The notes beneath the pieces are model-generated. The model had not been told where the DNA came from. It did not search any database and worked only from the letters and a program-made list of their open reading frames with translations. Position numbers and translations under genes: made by a program. From Phytohabitans houttuyneae (GTDB lineage: Bacteria > Actinomycetota > Actinomycetes > Mycobacteriales > Micromonosporaceae), in assembly GCF_011764425.1 (NCBI RefSeq), contig NZ_BLPF01000002.1:124001-188000 (forward strand): a stretch of 64,000 nucleotides of DNA, written 5' to 3'. Of the stretch, positions 52,872-63,248 are shown one piece after another; the first letter of the stretch is position 1, and each line of letters begins with the position of its first letter.

Positions 52872-53981
52872 TTATGGCGCGACCGGGATGGCGGTCGCGA
52901 CATCGAACCAGGTGGTGTCGTTGTCGACCGAGGCGAGCGTGATCCCGTTGAGTACCTTGATCATCTCGCTCTTGGAGAGGGCGCCGCCCTCGGTGGCGAT
53001 CTGGATGTTCACCTTGCCGTCCGGCGTCCAGGCGTTGCAGAGGGTGGCCGAGCACCTGGGGGAGGCCGGAGGGCGCTGCCCGCTTTTCAGCTGCTGGTTG
53101 GAGTTGGCGTTGGGTACCACGAAGATCTCGAAGCTGCCGCGCAGGCCGGGACCGGCGCTCTGCGGCCACGGCTTGGTCAGGCCGGTCGGTCGGGGTGCCG
53201 GCTTGGCGAAAATCGCACCGCCGAAGTCGCCGTCCTCGGCGGCGGCGACGCCGTCCATGCCGGCCATGGCGTGCGAGCCGAGCACCACCGGTTTGAACCC
53301 GGCCGGCACGTAGCTCATCTTGAACGGCAGTTTGACCGGGGCCGGGTCGGCAGGGGCCAGGCCGAGCGCGATCTTCTCCAGGTCGGCCGGCGAGGGATCG
53401 TCCACTTTGCTGGAGTACGTCTCGAGGGTGGCCCAGGCGCCGTCCAGGTACTGCCAGGCCAGCACCTTGTGGAAGCGGATGTCGGTGAGTTCCTGCAGCA
53501 GGGCGGGGCGTCCGCCGACCGTGAGCCGCCGGGCGTTTCGCAGCCCGTCGGGGTTGAAGGCGCCCGGCCGGTAGATCACCAGGTAGGCCGACAGGCCGTT
53601 GTCGCTGTCCTCGTACACCGGAGCGATCTGGTAGGCCGTGGATGCGACGAGCGGCGCCTTCACCTGGAACCGGCCCACGTCGTAGCCCGTGAACGTGAAT
53701 GTGAACGGGTCGTCGGGCACCTGCAGTGGCCCCGGCCCAGCGGCCTGTACCGCCTTCGGCGGTGCGCCGACGACCTGCGGCGACGCGGCGGGCTGGGCGA
53801 GGTGCGGCACCGCGACCGCGACACCGACCGCGATGGCGGCCAGCGCGGCGGCACCGCCGGAGGCCATGATCCCCCGCCGGCGGCGTCGCCTGCGCACCGC
53901 GGCCCGGACGATGTCATCGGCGCTGTGTCGCAACGGCGGCGCCTCGGACGTCGCCAGGTCGACAACGTCATATACCCGCAT
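52872..53981 (-). CDS. Membrane-anchored partner of a SigE-family sigma factor (CU044_5270-like)
   Basis: 369 residues from ATG at 53981, overlapping the end of the sigma factor gene by 14 bases. A cytoplasmic N-terminus with a basic run (RRRRRRRG) is followed by one transmembrane segment (MASGGAAALAAIAVGVAVAV) and a large extracytoplasmic domain (GRFQVKAPLVAS, FKPVVLGSHAMAGMDG). Such proteins lie directly after SigE-family sigma factors in actinomycetes and probably act as an anti-sigma or signal-sensing partner. The zinc anti-sigma motif is absent. Confidence 0.85.
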   Translation of the reverse strand: MRVYDVVDLATSEAPPLRHSADDIVRAAVRRRRRRRGIMASGGAAALAAIAVGVAVAVPHLAQPAASPQVVGAPPKAVQAAGPGPLQVPDDPFTFTFTGYDVGRFQVKAPLVASTAYQIAPVYEDSDNGLSAYLVIYRPGAFNPDGLRNARRLTVGGRPALLQELTDIRFHKVLAWQYLDGAWATLETYSSKVDDPSPADLEKIALGLAPADPAPVKLPFKMSYVPAGFKPVVLGSHAMAGMDGVAAAEDGDFGGAIFAKPAPRPTGLTKPWPQSAGPGLRGSFEIFVVPNANSNQQLKSGQRPPASPRCSATLCNAWTPDGKVNIQIATEGGALSKSEMIKVLNGITLASVDNDTTWFDVATAIPVAP

Positions 53982-54536
53982 TGATCCACTCTCCTGTGCT
54001 GGTTGTCGTGTTGGTGGCAGATCGGCGGTCGGGGGGTTCGTCGAGCTCGATCCGGTCCGTGCCGAGGAGCGCCCGCAGCTTCGCCAGGCCGTGCTGCGTC
54101 TGGCTCTTCACGGTGCCCGACCCGCAGCCGAGGATTTCGGCGGTCTCGTCCACGCTCAGCCCTGGAAGTAGCGCAGAAAGAGAACGGCACGCTGGCGGGG
54201 CGGCACCGTCATGAGGGCTCCCCGCACCCTGAGGCGTTCGTCGGTGGACTCGGCCGGATCGGCCTGCGCAACGTCGGGCAGCACGTCGCCGGCCGGTCGC
54301 TCCCGCCGCCACCACGGCCGGCGGGTCTCGTCGATGGCGGCGCGGAACACCATGGTCTGCGCGTACAGGTCAGGTCGCTCGAGCCGGCCCCAGCGCGGGT
54401 AGAGCTTGGCCAGGGTGTTGGCGACGGCGTCCTCGGCGGCGTACCAGTCACCGCACGTCACGTACGCCAGGTTGCGCAGTGACGCCATGCGTGCGGCTAC
54501 GAACTCGCGGAACCCGTCGTGATCGTCCTGCTGCAA
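53968..54536 (-). CDS. SigE-family ECF RNA polymerase sigma factor, one-base frameshift between regions 2 and 4
   Basis: TTG at 54536 is the preferred start, with GGAGGGA upstream, giving LLQQDDHDGFREFVAARMAS. Region 2 is RNLAYVTCGDWYAAEDAVAN, TLAKLYPRWGRL. The frame stops after RQRAVLFLRYFQG. Region 4 (LSVDETAEILGCGSGTVKSQ, HGLAKLRALLG) continues in the next frame if one G is added to the run at 54160-54162. The corrected protein has about 190 residues, normal for SigE-family ECF factors. As read, it would lack -35 recognition. Its target regulon probably includes its membrane partner. Confidence 0.85.
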
Positions 54537-54737
54537 CAGGCAGCTCCCTCCGTCGAGGTGGAACGGACGCGGCCCTCCGCGGGGTTGCATCACCGCGGCA
54601 ACTATTTCGCCGCACCGGGCAGCCGGTACACCGCGTGCCCCGCTCGGGATGACGGGTAAGCGGGGAAGCAATCGATAGGATGCTCTGGTGACCCTACGTG
54701 GGCGACCTGTCGCGCGGCGCCCGCCGGAGGCTTACAC

Positions 54738-57274
54738 ATGAGGCGGCGGCGCCGGGCCCGGCCGGTGCTCATCGGTGTGCTCGCCGCGGCCGGCGTGTTC
54801 GCCGGCCTCGCTACCGGGCTCTCCCTTCCCAGCGGTGGTCCCCACCCGATCCAGCTCACCCTCGCCGTCGCCGCGTCGCTGCTGTCGGGGTGGCTCACCG
54901 CGGTCCAGATCGGAGGCGGCTCGGACGAGCGGCCGGCGGCGCCCGACCGGCCCGTCGCCAGTTCCCCGCTCAGCCAGCTGCCACCCGACCTCGGCGACTT
55001 CGCCGACCGCGAGGCATATCTCGCGACGCTCCTCGAACGGCTCGAATCCAGGTCTGATGACCGTATCGCCATCGCGACCGTGGCCGGCAAGGCCGGCGTC
55101 GGAAAGACGGCGTTGGCCATCCGGGTCGCGCACCAGGTGGCGCGGCGCTTTCCCGGCGGACAGCTCTATGTCAACCTGCGCGGCGTCGAGGAACAGGCGG
55201 TCACGCCGGAGGACGCACTCGCCGGATTCCTGCGCGACCTCGGCGTGCCCGGCCCGGTGATCCCGGAGGACCTCCAGGAGCGCGCCCGCATGTACCGCGC
55301 CCGGCTCGCCGGCCGGCGCGTGCTCGTCGTGCTCGACAACGCCGCCGACGAGGTGCAGATCCGTCCGCTGGTGCCCAGCAGCCCGGGCAGCGCGGTACTG
55401 GTGACGAGCCGGCGGCCGCTGGCCGGGCTGGAGGGCGCGCAGCCGCTGGTGCTCGACGTCATGGACCATCAGGCGGCGCACACGCTGTTCTCATCCGTTG
55501 TCGGTGCGCAGCGCGTCGCGGCGGACCCCGAAGCCGCGAGCCGGATCGTCGACCTGTGCGGCGGCCTGCCGCTCGCGGTCCGGATCGCCGGCGCGCGGCT
55601 GGCGACCAAGCCGCATTGGACACTGTCCGGATTCGTACGCCGGCTCAGCGACGAAGGGGAACGGCTGGCCGAGCTGCGCGCCGGAGACCTGGAGGTACGC
55701 GCGAGCTTCGCGCTGAGCTACCACGACCTCGAGCCGAGGCAACATCTGGCGTTTCAGGCACTCGGCTTGTCCAACGCACCCGACTTCGCGCCGTGGACGC
55801 TGGCCGCGCTGCTCGACTGCACCGCGCGGGAGGCTGCCGACCTGCTGGAAGGGCTGGCCGACGCGCAGTTGGTCGAGGCGGGGGCGACGACGAGCCTCGG
55901 TATCGCTTCCACGACCTGCTCCGCGTCTTCGCGCGGGAACGGCTGCGCGAGGAAATGCCGGCGACCGATCAGGCCGCGGCGGTGCGCCGGCTCATCGAGG
56001 CGTACCTCGCACGCGCCGAGGCGGGCGCCGCCGTCCTGCGCTACGACGAGCGGGCGCCCGCGGTCGACGAGCCACTGGGCTGGTTCAACACCGAGTGGGC
56101 CGGCCTCATCGCCGCCGTCGAGCAGGCGTCGGCCCAGGGCCTCGACGAGGCGACCTGGCGGCTGGCCGCGGCCATGACGCCGTACTGCGAGATCCGGGCA
56201 CGGCTGCGCGATTGGGGCCACGTCCAACAGATCGCGTTGGAGGCGGCGCGCCGGTCAGACGACGCACGGGGCGCCGCGGTCGTCCAGCAGCACCTCGGCC
56301 GCCTGTCCCGCTACCGGGGACGGTTCGACGAGGCCGAGGCGCTGCTGTACCAGTCGCTGGCGGGCTTCGAGGCGCTCGGCGACGTTCCCGGGCGGGCCGT
56401 TGTCCTGCACCACCTCGGCGCCGTCGCGGTCAACCAGGGCCGGCCGGAGCTGGCGGAGACCCGGATGCGCGAGGCACTCGGGCTGTTCCGGGATCTGGGC
56501 CAGCGCCACGGCGAGGCGCAGACCTTGCGGTGGCTGGCGCACATCTGCGGCAACCGGGGCGAGTTCGAGTCCGCGATCCGGTTCTTCCAGGAGGCGCTCC
56601 CGCTGTTCGCGTCGCTCGGCGACCGCCACGGCGAGGCGCAGACCTTGCGGTGGCTCGGCGACGTGTACGGCGACAGCGGGCGGTACGACGAGGCGATCGA
56701 GTGCTTCGACCGCTGCCTGCCGGTGCTCCGCGACGTCGACGACCCGCTCGGCGAGGCGTGGGCGTTGCTCGACCTCGGCGACGTGCACCGGGAGCGCGGC
56801 GATCTCGACACGGCCATGCGATGTTTCAAGGCGGCGCAGGAGAGTTTCGTCCGGTACCAGTCGACGGCGGGCGAGGCCGCGATCCTGCTCTGCCTGGCAG
56901 ACGTCCACCGCGAGCGCGGCGAGTTCGCCGCCGCGACCGCTGAGCTCGACCGCGCGCGTGCCGCCTACCGGGACATGGGCGACCCGGTCGGCGAGGCATG
57001 GGCGTTGCTGTGCTTCGGCGACCTCCACCTGGCGCAGGGCCGCCACGGCGCCGCGGTCGACGTTCTTGAGCAGGCGGTACCGCTCTTTCGCGCCGCCGAC
57101 AAACGACTGCACGAGGGACGGGCACTGCGCAGCCTCGCGGCCGCCTTCGCCGGCGTCGGCGAGCACGAACGGTCCGGATCGGCGCTTGCGGAGGCGTTGG
57201 CGCTGTTCGACGGTATCGGCGCACCGGAAGCCGCCGCCGTGCGGCGCGAGATGGAGGCCCAGGCCACCGAGTAG
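54738..57274 (+). CDS. NB-ARC/TPR regulatory protein with an N-terminal membrane anchor, one-base frameshift
   Basis: ATG 54738 (GGAGG upstream). Two transmembrane segments (about 10-27, 36-55) precede an NB-ARC ATPase: Walker A IATVAGKAGVGKTALAIRVA, Walker B VLVVLDNAAD, GLPL motif LCGGLPLAVRIAGA and the winged-helix region RHDL-like. After LADAQLVEA the frame shifts; RYRFHDLLRVFARERLREEM and a long array of about eight TPRs follow in another frame, ending at 57274. One G missing from the run at 55880-55884 explains it; about 845 residues in all. It resembles AfsR-type proteins without a DNA-binding domain, so it is probably a signal-transducing scaffold. Confidence 0.88.
56504..56655 (+). 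repeat. Direct DNA repeat inside the TPR array
   Basis: An identical 32-base stretch occurs at 56504-56535 and 56624-56655, exactly 120 bases (40 codons) apart. It encodes RHGEAQTLRWL in two adjacent TPR units. DNA-level identity suggests a recent duplication of one repeat unit. Confidence 0.7.
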
Positions 57275-57287
57275 CGCGGTGGCGCGG

Positions 57288-58277
57288 TCAGGCCCAGCCC
57301 TGGTGGGCGGCGTACCAGCCGAGCTGCATCCGGTTGTCGACGACGGCGAGGTCCATCAGGCGGCGCAGGTGGCGTTGCAGCGTCCGCAGCGACAGGTTCA
57401 GCTGTGTGGCGACCGCCTGGTCGGTCAGGCCGGCGACCAGCAGCGCGAGGATCTTGCGGTCCAGCGGGGTGATGCCGTCGGGCTGCCGCTCGGTCAGGTC
57501 GTCGGCCGCCGCCGGGTCGGTGCCAGCGATCGACAGGTCGAGCGGGTGCGCGTGCTGCCACGTGCTTTCGAACAGCGCGTCCAGCGCGGCGAGCAGTCCG
57601 CTGCGGTGCAGCAGGACCGCGCCGGGCTCGCCGTACGGTTCGGCCGCCAGCGGTACCAGGCCGATGTCGGCGTCGGCAAGCACCAGCTTCATCGGCAGTT
57701 CTTTGACGACGCGCACCTTCACCCCGTTGTGCAACGACGCCACCGTCTCGTGGAAGGTCCGGGGTTCGGCCAGGGCCGACCGTTCGATGACGACGCGGAC
57801 CTCCACACCCCGGTCGATGGCGGCGTCTTCGCCCGTGTTCTCGCCGGGCGGCACGGCGATGAACGGCGCGGTCACGAAGTTGCGCAGTTGCGTCCGGGCG
57901 GCGTGCTGGAGCTGGAGGAAACGATGGCGGATGGCGTCGATCCCGGTGATGACCTCGATCAGTTCGCTGATGGAGCGGCCGACCATCGCCGCCCGGTGCT
58001 CCTCGGCGAAGGCGGCCAGCCCCAGTTCGGCCGTCCGCAGCGCGTCACGCCGCTCGCTGATCATGGCGCCGAGCGCCACGGCGGGTGGGGCCGCGGTGAA
58101 ACCGTTGCCCGCGCGGACCACCAGACCGTGCGCCACGAGGCGCGACAGCGCCGCCGAGACCTCGGATCCGGACTGCGCCAGCGCTTGGGCGAGCTCGGCC
58201 GCGGCGGTGCCCGGGCGGCTGAGCAGCGCGCGGTACACCGTCTCCTCGTCGGGCGTGAGCCCCAGCGCGCCGAGCAT
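57288..58277 (-). CDS. TrmB/LuxR-type transcriptional regulator
   Basis: 329 residues from ATG at 58277 (GAGGGGCGG upstream). The N-terminus is a TrmB-like winged helix (LGLTPDEETVYRALLSRPGT, LVAHGLVVRAGNGF). The middle holds a sensor-like region with VKVRVVKELPMKLVLADADI. The C-terminus is a LuxR-type HTH (ITPLDRKILALLVAGLTDQA, LNLSLRTLQRHLRRLMDLA). Such architecture is frequent in actinomycetes and may sense carbohydrate or lipid ligands. It is on the same strand, 104 bases after the S8 protease gene, so co-regulation is possible. Confidence 0.87.
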   Translation of the reverse strand: MLGALGLTPDEETVYRALLSRPGTAAAELAQALAQSGSEVSAALSRLVAHGLVVRAGNGFTAAPPAVALGAMISERRDALRTAELGLAAFAEEHRAAMVGRSISELIEVITGIDAIRHRFLQLQHAARTQLRNFVTAPFIAVPPGENTGEDAAIDRGVEVRVVIERSALAEPRTFHETVASLHNGVKVRVVKELPMKLVLADADIGLVPLAAEPYGEPGAVLLHRSGLLAALDALFESTWQHAHPLDLSIAGTDPAAADDLTERQPDGITPLDRKILALLVAGLTDQAVATQLNLSLRTLQRHLRRLMDLAVVDNRMQLGWYAAHQGWA

Positions 58278-58381
58278 CGGCAGCCGCCCCTCGCCCTGGT
58301 GACCAGGGCATCTGGTACGTACGTGTGTTGATCCATAACGTGCCAGATTTTGGTGCTCCACGGGAGGGGGCGGCGAGATCT

Positions 58382-61300
58382 TTACCGGATGCCGTAGGCC
58401 CGGATGACCTCCTGCTTGATGGCGAACCCGGCGTCGGTGGCGCCGGCAGCCCGCACCGACAGGAAGCCGCCCGGCTTCTTGGCCAGCTTGAGCGTGCCGT
58501 CCCACCAGCCGCCGGCCGTCTTGCGCAGGCTCACCCGTTGCCAGGTCGCGCCGTCGTCGTATGACACGTCGAGGGTGACCGAGGTGACGTTGCCGGTGCT
58601 GGGGCCACCACCCGCCTGCGGGATCGCCTTGAGGCGGATCTGCTGGCTGGTGCCGGCCTTCACGTCACCGCGCAGGTCAGTGGCGAGGCGATACTCCATC
58701 TGCAGCAACGCGAAGGGCTCGAAGTCGTCCGACGCGGCGGTGCCGGAGACGAAGTCCCACTCCGTGTGCGTACGGGTGGACAGCCGCCACTGTTCGGCGG
58801 GGCGTGAGGCGTCCAGCACCAGGCGGTACGGCAGGGTGCCCGGCGGAACGGTAACCCACTGCATGTCGGATGCCCACTCGTTCTCGTGCACCAGGGTGTC
58901 GCCCTGGAACAGCTTCATGTTGGTCGGCACCGAGCCCCAGTCCAGGTTGCCCCCGTGCTCCAACCCGTCACCCGACGGAGTCCACGCCTGCACGTTGATG
59001 GTCATGTAGTCCTGGTAGCGGCTGTTCTGCACCGCGAACGCCCGGTTGAACGCCGGCCGGATGGCGGGTGCGAACCAGTCCAGGCGCGTGGTGCTGCGCT
59101 TGGCGTACGTGTTGCGGTTGGCCGTGTCCACCCATTCGCCCTGGTTGTGCACCTCGTGCCAGGCCACGCCCGGCGTGACCCATTCGGTACGGGTACCGGG
59201 GTACCACTCCCGCTCCGGGAAACCGTACGACGGGTGAACGTCATGTCGTACCGGTAACCGCCGCCCTCGGTGTCGCGAACGCTGAAGTAGCGCGCGTCGA
59301 TCCGAGCCAGGTCCCGCTGGCTCGGCCGGTAGGCGAGTGGCCGATCCGGGACGTGTCCAGAGTAGACACGAGTCAGGTCGTAGACGTAGGTCGCGTACGG
59401 CACCTGCGTGGCGTGCAGCTTCAGCCGGCCGCTCTTGGCCAGGCGGATCAACGATGCTCCGGCGTCGCGGTGCACCGTGGCCACCGGGATGGGCGACTCG
59501 CCGACGTACTCGTTGAGCACGCCGGCCCCGTCGTTGACGACCAGCAGCAGCGCCACTCCGGCCGCCACCGCGGCCGCCGTGCGCTCCGCCGGAGCGACGG
59601 TGGCGCTGCGCGTCACCACCGCGACCTTGCCGGCGGCGTCCAGACCGTCGTACTCGCCGGCCGCCCCGGTGCCCGCGTAGACCGCGGCCAACGTGTCCGA
59701 CCCCGCGGTGAGTGTGCCGCCCGGCTGCGCCGTGGCCTCCACCTCCGGCAGGCCGAATGCCTTCAGGCTCAGCGACGGCTCACCCTCGCGCCACCGGGTC
59801 GCCAATGTGAACGAGCCGAGGCGCGGCCGCTCGGTCGGCGAGATGTACATGTCGTCGTACCGCACCGGCACCAGGTAGGCGGCCCGGTAGCTGTCGCCGC
59901 CGGCGTAGTCGACCTGGAAGTCGATCTTGCGTTGCCGGCTCTCGGCGCGCTGTGGCGCGGTGGTGTCCAGCAGTCGTGCCCGGCGTGCGTCCAGCACCAC
60001 CTCGGCCGACGAGGTGAGCACTGTCTCCGGATCGACCAGCACGGCGAGGCCGAGCGAGTCCGAGCGCTCACCCTGGACGTCCAGGGCGGTCTCCACCGTG
60101 TACGTGCCGGACGGCAGTCGCAGCGTCGCCTCACCGTCCACGGTGTACAGCCAGGAGTCCCACTCGTTCTCCTTGTCCACCACCACGGTCGCGCGAGCCG
60201 GCTTGCCGTCCCTGCCGATCAGCTTGACTTTCAGGTCGTACCGCTCGTCCTCCTTGAGCATGCCGAGGGAGGTACGGGTGACCGCGGTCCCGGTGGTGGC
60301 GTCGGTGCCGACCAGATATCCGGTGAACTGGCCGGTGGCGGCGCCGGTCGGATCGCCGGTGACGTGGACGTCGGCGCTCCCGCCCGCCGGTACGGTCACC
60401 GTCGAGGCGTCCACAGTGAACGGTCCGGTGCCGGTGAGCGCCAAGTCGAGCCTCACGTCGGAGGCGCCGGAGTTGGTGAAGGTCACCGGCTTGGTCACCG
60501 GGGCGTCGGTCGGCTCGTGCGGCCAGTCGTGGTTGCCGAAGAAGGCTGACCCGGTGGCCCGTACCGTGTTGCGGACGGCCGCCGCGACGTCGAGCCGGCC
60601 GGTGCCCACCTCGTAGGGCGAGTACGTGTCGGCCAGGCCCTTCGCGCTGCTGACCAGCGCCTCCTTGAGCTGCTGGCCGGACCAGTCGGGGTGCCGCTGG
60701 GCCAGGATCGCGGCGGCGCCCGACACGTGCGGGGTCGCCATGGAGGTGCCGTCGATGCTGCGGTACATGCCGGTGTCGCCGGTCATCTGCTGCGAACGGG
60801 CCGCCGTGATGGCCACACCCGGCGCGGTGAGATCGGGCTTGAGCGCGCCGCTGCGGGCCAGCGGGCCGGTGCTGGAGAAGTAGGCGAGCACGTCCTGCTT
60901 GTCCACCGCGCCGACGGTCAACGCGCTGGCCGCCGCGGCGGGCGCGCCGATGGTCTGCGGGCCGGAGTTGCCGGCGGCGACGACGAAGAGCGTGCCGTAC
61001 TGCGCGGACAGGGTGTCCACCGCGACAGACATCGGGTCGCTGCCGTCGGTGAGAATGTCGTCGCCGAGGCTCATGTTCACGATGTCGGCGCCCGACTCGG
61101 CCGCCCACTGCATGCCGGCCAGTACCCAGGAATCCGCGCCGGAGCCGTCGTCGCCGAGCACCTTGCCGACGACGAGGTCGGCACCGGGCGCGACTCCCTT
61201 GTAGCTGCCGCCGGAGGCCGCGCCAGTGCCCACGATCGTCGAGGCGACGTGGGTGCCGTGCCCGTTCACGTCCGAGGTGTCCTGGTCCGGCACGAAGCTG

Positions 61301-62069
61301 ACCTTGTCGTCGATCTGGTCGGCCAGGTCCGGGTGGGTGGCGTCGATGCCGCTGTCGAGCACCGCGACCTTGACGCCGTGGCCGTCGTACCCGGCCGCCC
61401 AGGCCTGCGGCGCGCCGACCTGCGGCACGCTTTCGGCGAGGCTCACCTTCACCCGGCCGTCCAGCCACAGCTTGGCCACGTCGCCCTGCAGCGTGGTGCT
61501 GCCCGGCCGGGTGATGGTGTTCCAGAAGGTGTGGGCCTGCGTCTTGTCCGCCGTCAACGCGGCGCCCCCGACGCTGGCCAGCGGCCGGACCAGCTTGCTG
61601 CCCCGCGGGGCGACCGGGCTGGCCGCACGCGCGCGGCCGGGCACGTACCTGGCGATGAGGGGACGGCCGCCGCCTTCGCGTCGTCGTACCCCATCTCGAT
61701 GAGATCGGTGACGTTGAACAACCGCCGGTCCAGCTTGTCGCCGCTCAGCAGCGGCAGCGCCTCGTCGGGCAGGACGAACAGGTCCCCGCCGTTCTTCTGG
61801 ATGCGCACCCCGCCGGTCGCGTTGTCCGGCCGGTCCACCTCGGCGGTCTGCTCGCCGCCGGCGAGGGTCCGTACGGTCACGACGTCGCCGGTGACCAGGG
61901 TGACCCGGTGGATGGCGGTCGCCGCCGCCCCGGCAGGCGTGGCCGCCCGCGGCGCGGCCAGCGCTGCGGACTGCGGCACGGCAAGCCCTGCCGCCAGTAA
62001 CGGCACCACTGCCGCTATCGAGAGCTGCTTCCGGGACCGGGAAGCGAAGTGCGATACGCGAGACGACAT
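58382..62069 (-). CDS. Secreted S8 (subtilisin-like) serine peptidase, two one-base frameshifts
   Basis: ATG at 62069 starts a signal peptide (SIAAVVPLLAAGLAVPQSAA) and propeptide. The first frame ends at about 61660 (one C missing, minus-strand run at 61659-61662). The second frame carries the catalytic domain: Asp in VKVAVLDSGIDATHPDL, His in DVNGHGTHVASTIVG, Asn of the oxyanion hole in VVAAGNSGPQT and Ser in SIDGTSMATPHVSGAAAIL. It also has a PA-like domain (KVAVVTRSATVAPAERTAAA). A second missing C at 59217-59219 moves to the last frame, WHEVHNQGEWVDTANRN to AIKQEVIRAYGIR. The corrected protein has about 1,230 residues. It degrades extracellular protein. Confidence 0.9.
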
Positions 62070-62158
62070 GCCAACGGTCTACCTGGCCGTGAGATCCCAG
62101 TGAAGAGCTTCACTTGGCGGGGTTGCGCCATGACGAAGACCCGCCACCGGGCCACGGC

Positions 62159-62553
62159 TCACGACGCCTCGGGAATGCGGACAATCGCCTTGCCGACCGT
62201 GGCGGTGCCGGGCCGCAGCAGTCCGAACATGACCTCCGGCACCCGCTCGATGCCCTCCACGACGGTGTGCCGCTGGCTGATCCGGCCGTCGCGTATCCAG
62301 GCGGCCATCTCGGCGCGGAAGGCCGGCATCTGGTCGTAGTGGTCGGTGACCAGGAAGCCGCGGGCGGCCGGTCGTCCAGCCGGCCGCGCATGTAGGGGTC
62401 CACGGACAGGTGGGTGTTGCGCACCACCACCTGCCCCGGTGCCGGCTCCGGCACCTCGGTCTCGACCAGCGCGAAATCGTCCGAAGACGCGCGTGCCTCC
62501 GGCCGGCGTACCAGCTGCCACTCCCGGGCTCGTCTCCCGCTTCCAGCTGTCAT
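62159..62553 (-). pseudogene. CurA-like NADP-dependent oxidoreductase with the centre deleted
   Basis: ATG at 62553 starts EWQLVRRPEARASSDDFALV and VRNTHLSVDPYMRGRL, the start of CurA/leukotriene B4 dehydrogenase-like MDR proteins. Right after RLDD the sequence jumps to the family's C-terminus in another frame: FLVTDHYDQMPAFRAEMAAW and GTATVGKAIVRIPE. About 200 residues, including the NADP-binding domain, are missing. It is a non-functional remnant. It is divergent from a MarR gene whose operators lie between them, so it was probably the target of that regulator. Confidence 0.83.
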
Positions 62554-62577
62554 CGCGAATCCACTCCTCGACAGATA

Positions 62578-62592
62578 CTTGATTGAATCAAG
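62578..62592. promoter_or_regulatory. MarR operator-like palindrome 1
   Basis: CTTGATTGAATCAAG, a perfect 15-base palindrome around a central G, lies before the gutted oxidoreductase gene. It shares CTTGAT...ATCAAG with palindrome 2. Confidence 0.7.
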
Positions 62593-62611
62593 CATGATGC
62601 TGGCACAGAAG

Positions 62612-62626
62612 CTTGATGGGATCAAG
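62612..62626. promoter_or_regulatory. MarR operator-like palindrome 2
   Basis: CTTGAT-GGG-ATCAAG, 34 bases centre-to-centre from palindrome 1 (about three helical turns) and 20 bases before the MarR ATG. The pair would let two dimers bind on one face of the DNA and control both divergent genes. Confidence 0.7.
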
Positions 62627-62645
62627 TTTTTGGTAGAGTGTTCGC

Positions 62646-63080
62646 ATGCAGGTCCCGCCCGGGCCCGTCACCGCGTCGACCGACGCCGAGCGGGCCATGT
62701 TCGATTTCGTCGACGCGTACGACCGCGCCTACGAGACCGCCGCGATCAACCACGGGCTGAGCGTGGCGCAGGCGTGCGTGCTCGGCCGCCTGGCCAGGCC
62801 GCGCGGGATGAGCGAGCTCGCCGACGAGCTGGGCTGCGACGCGTCCAACATCACGCAGATCATCGCCCGGCTCGAGGCGCGCGACCTGGTCCGGCGCGAG
62901 ACGAGCCCGCACGACCGCCGCTCCCGCCTCATCATCCGCACCGCGGGCGGCAGCGACCTCTACGCGGAGTTCGAGGAGTCGTTCGAGTTCGCCCGCTCGG
63001 CCATCGCCAACCTCGACGCCACGGAGCGGGACCAGCTGGCCGCCTTGCTCCGCAAGGCCCTCGGCGCGCCTCCCGCCTGA
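62646..63080 (+). CDS. MarR family transcriptional regulator
   Basis: 144 residues from ATG 62646. The winged helix is clear: GMSELADELGCDASNITQII (recognition helix) and RLEARDLVRRETSPHDRRSR with the D-x-R-S wing. It probably represses itself and the divergent oxidoreductase through the two CTTGAT-ATCAAG palindromes just upstream. With the oxidoreductase destroyed, only self-control would remain. Confidence 0.92.
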   Translation: MQVPPGPVTASTDAERAMFDFVDAYDRAYETAAINHGLSVAQACVLGRLARPRGMSELADELGCDASNITQIIARLEARDLVRRETSPHDRRSRLIIRTAGGSDLYAEFEESFEFARSAIANLDATERDQLAALLRKALGAPPA

Positions 63081-63146
63081 GGCGATCGGCTCAGGCTCCG
63101 CTGGCGATCGGCTCAGGTTCCGTAGGCGGTGGGCTCAGGTTCCGTT
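63081..63146 (+). repeat. Three tandem imperfect 22-base repeats
   Basis: Units at 63081, 63103 and 63125 share the pattern GGCG-TCGGCTCAGG-TCCG with a few changes. They fill the gap after the MarR stop. Two full helical turns per unit would place any bound protein on one side of the DNA, but a function is unknown. Confidence 0.7.
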
Positions 63147-63248
63147 GGCGGTCGCGAAGTGGGCACGACCGTGACAGCGGCGTCTCGCGGCGGCTCCTAG
63201 CGTGGCCGCATCGGCGGACGACGGAGCCGCCGGGGAGGGGCGGCACGA

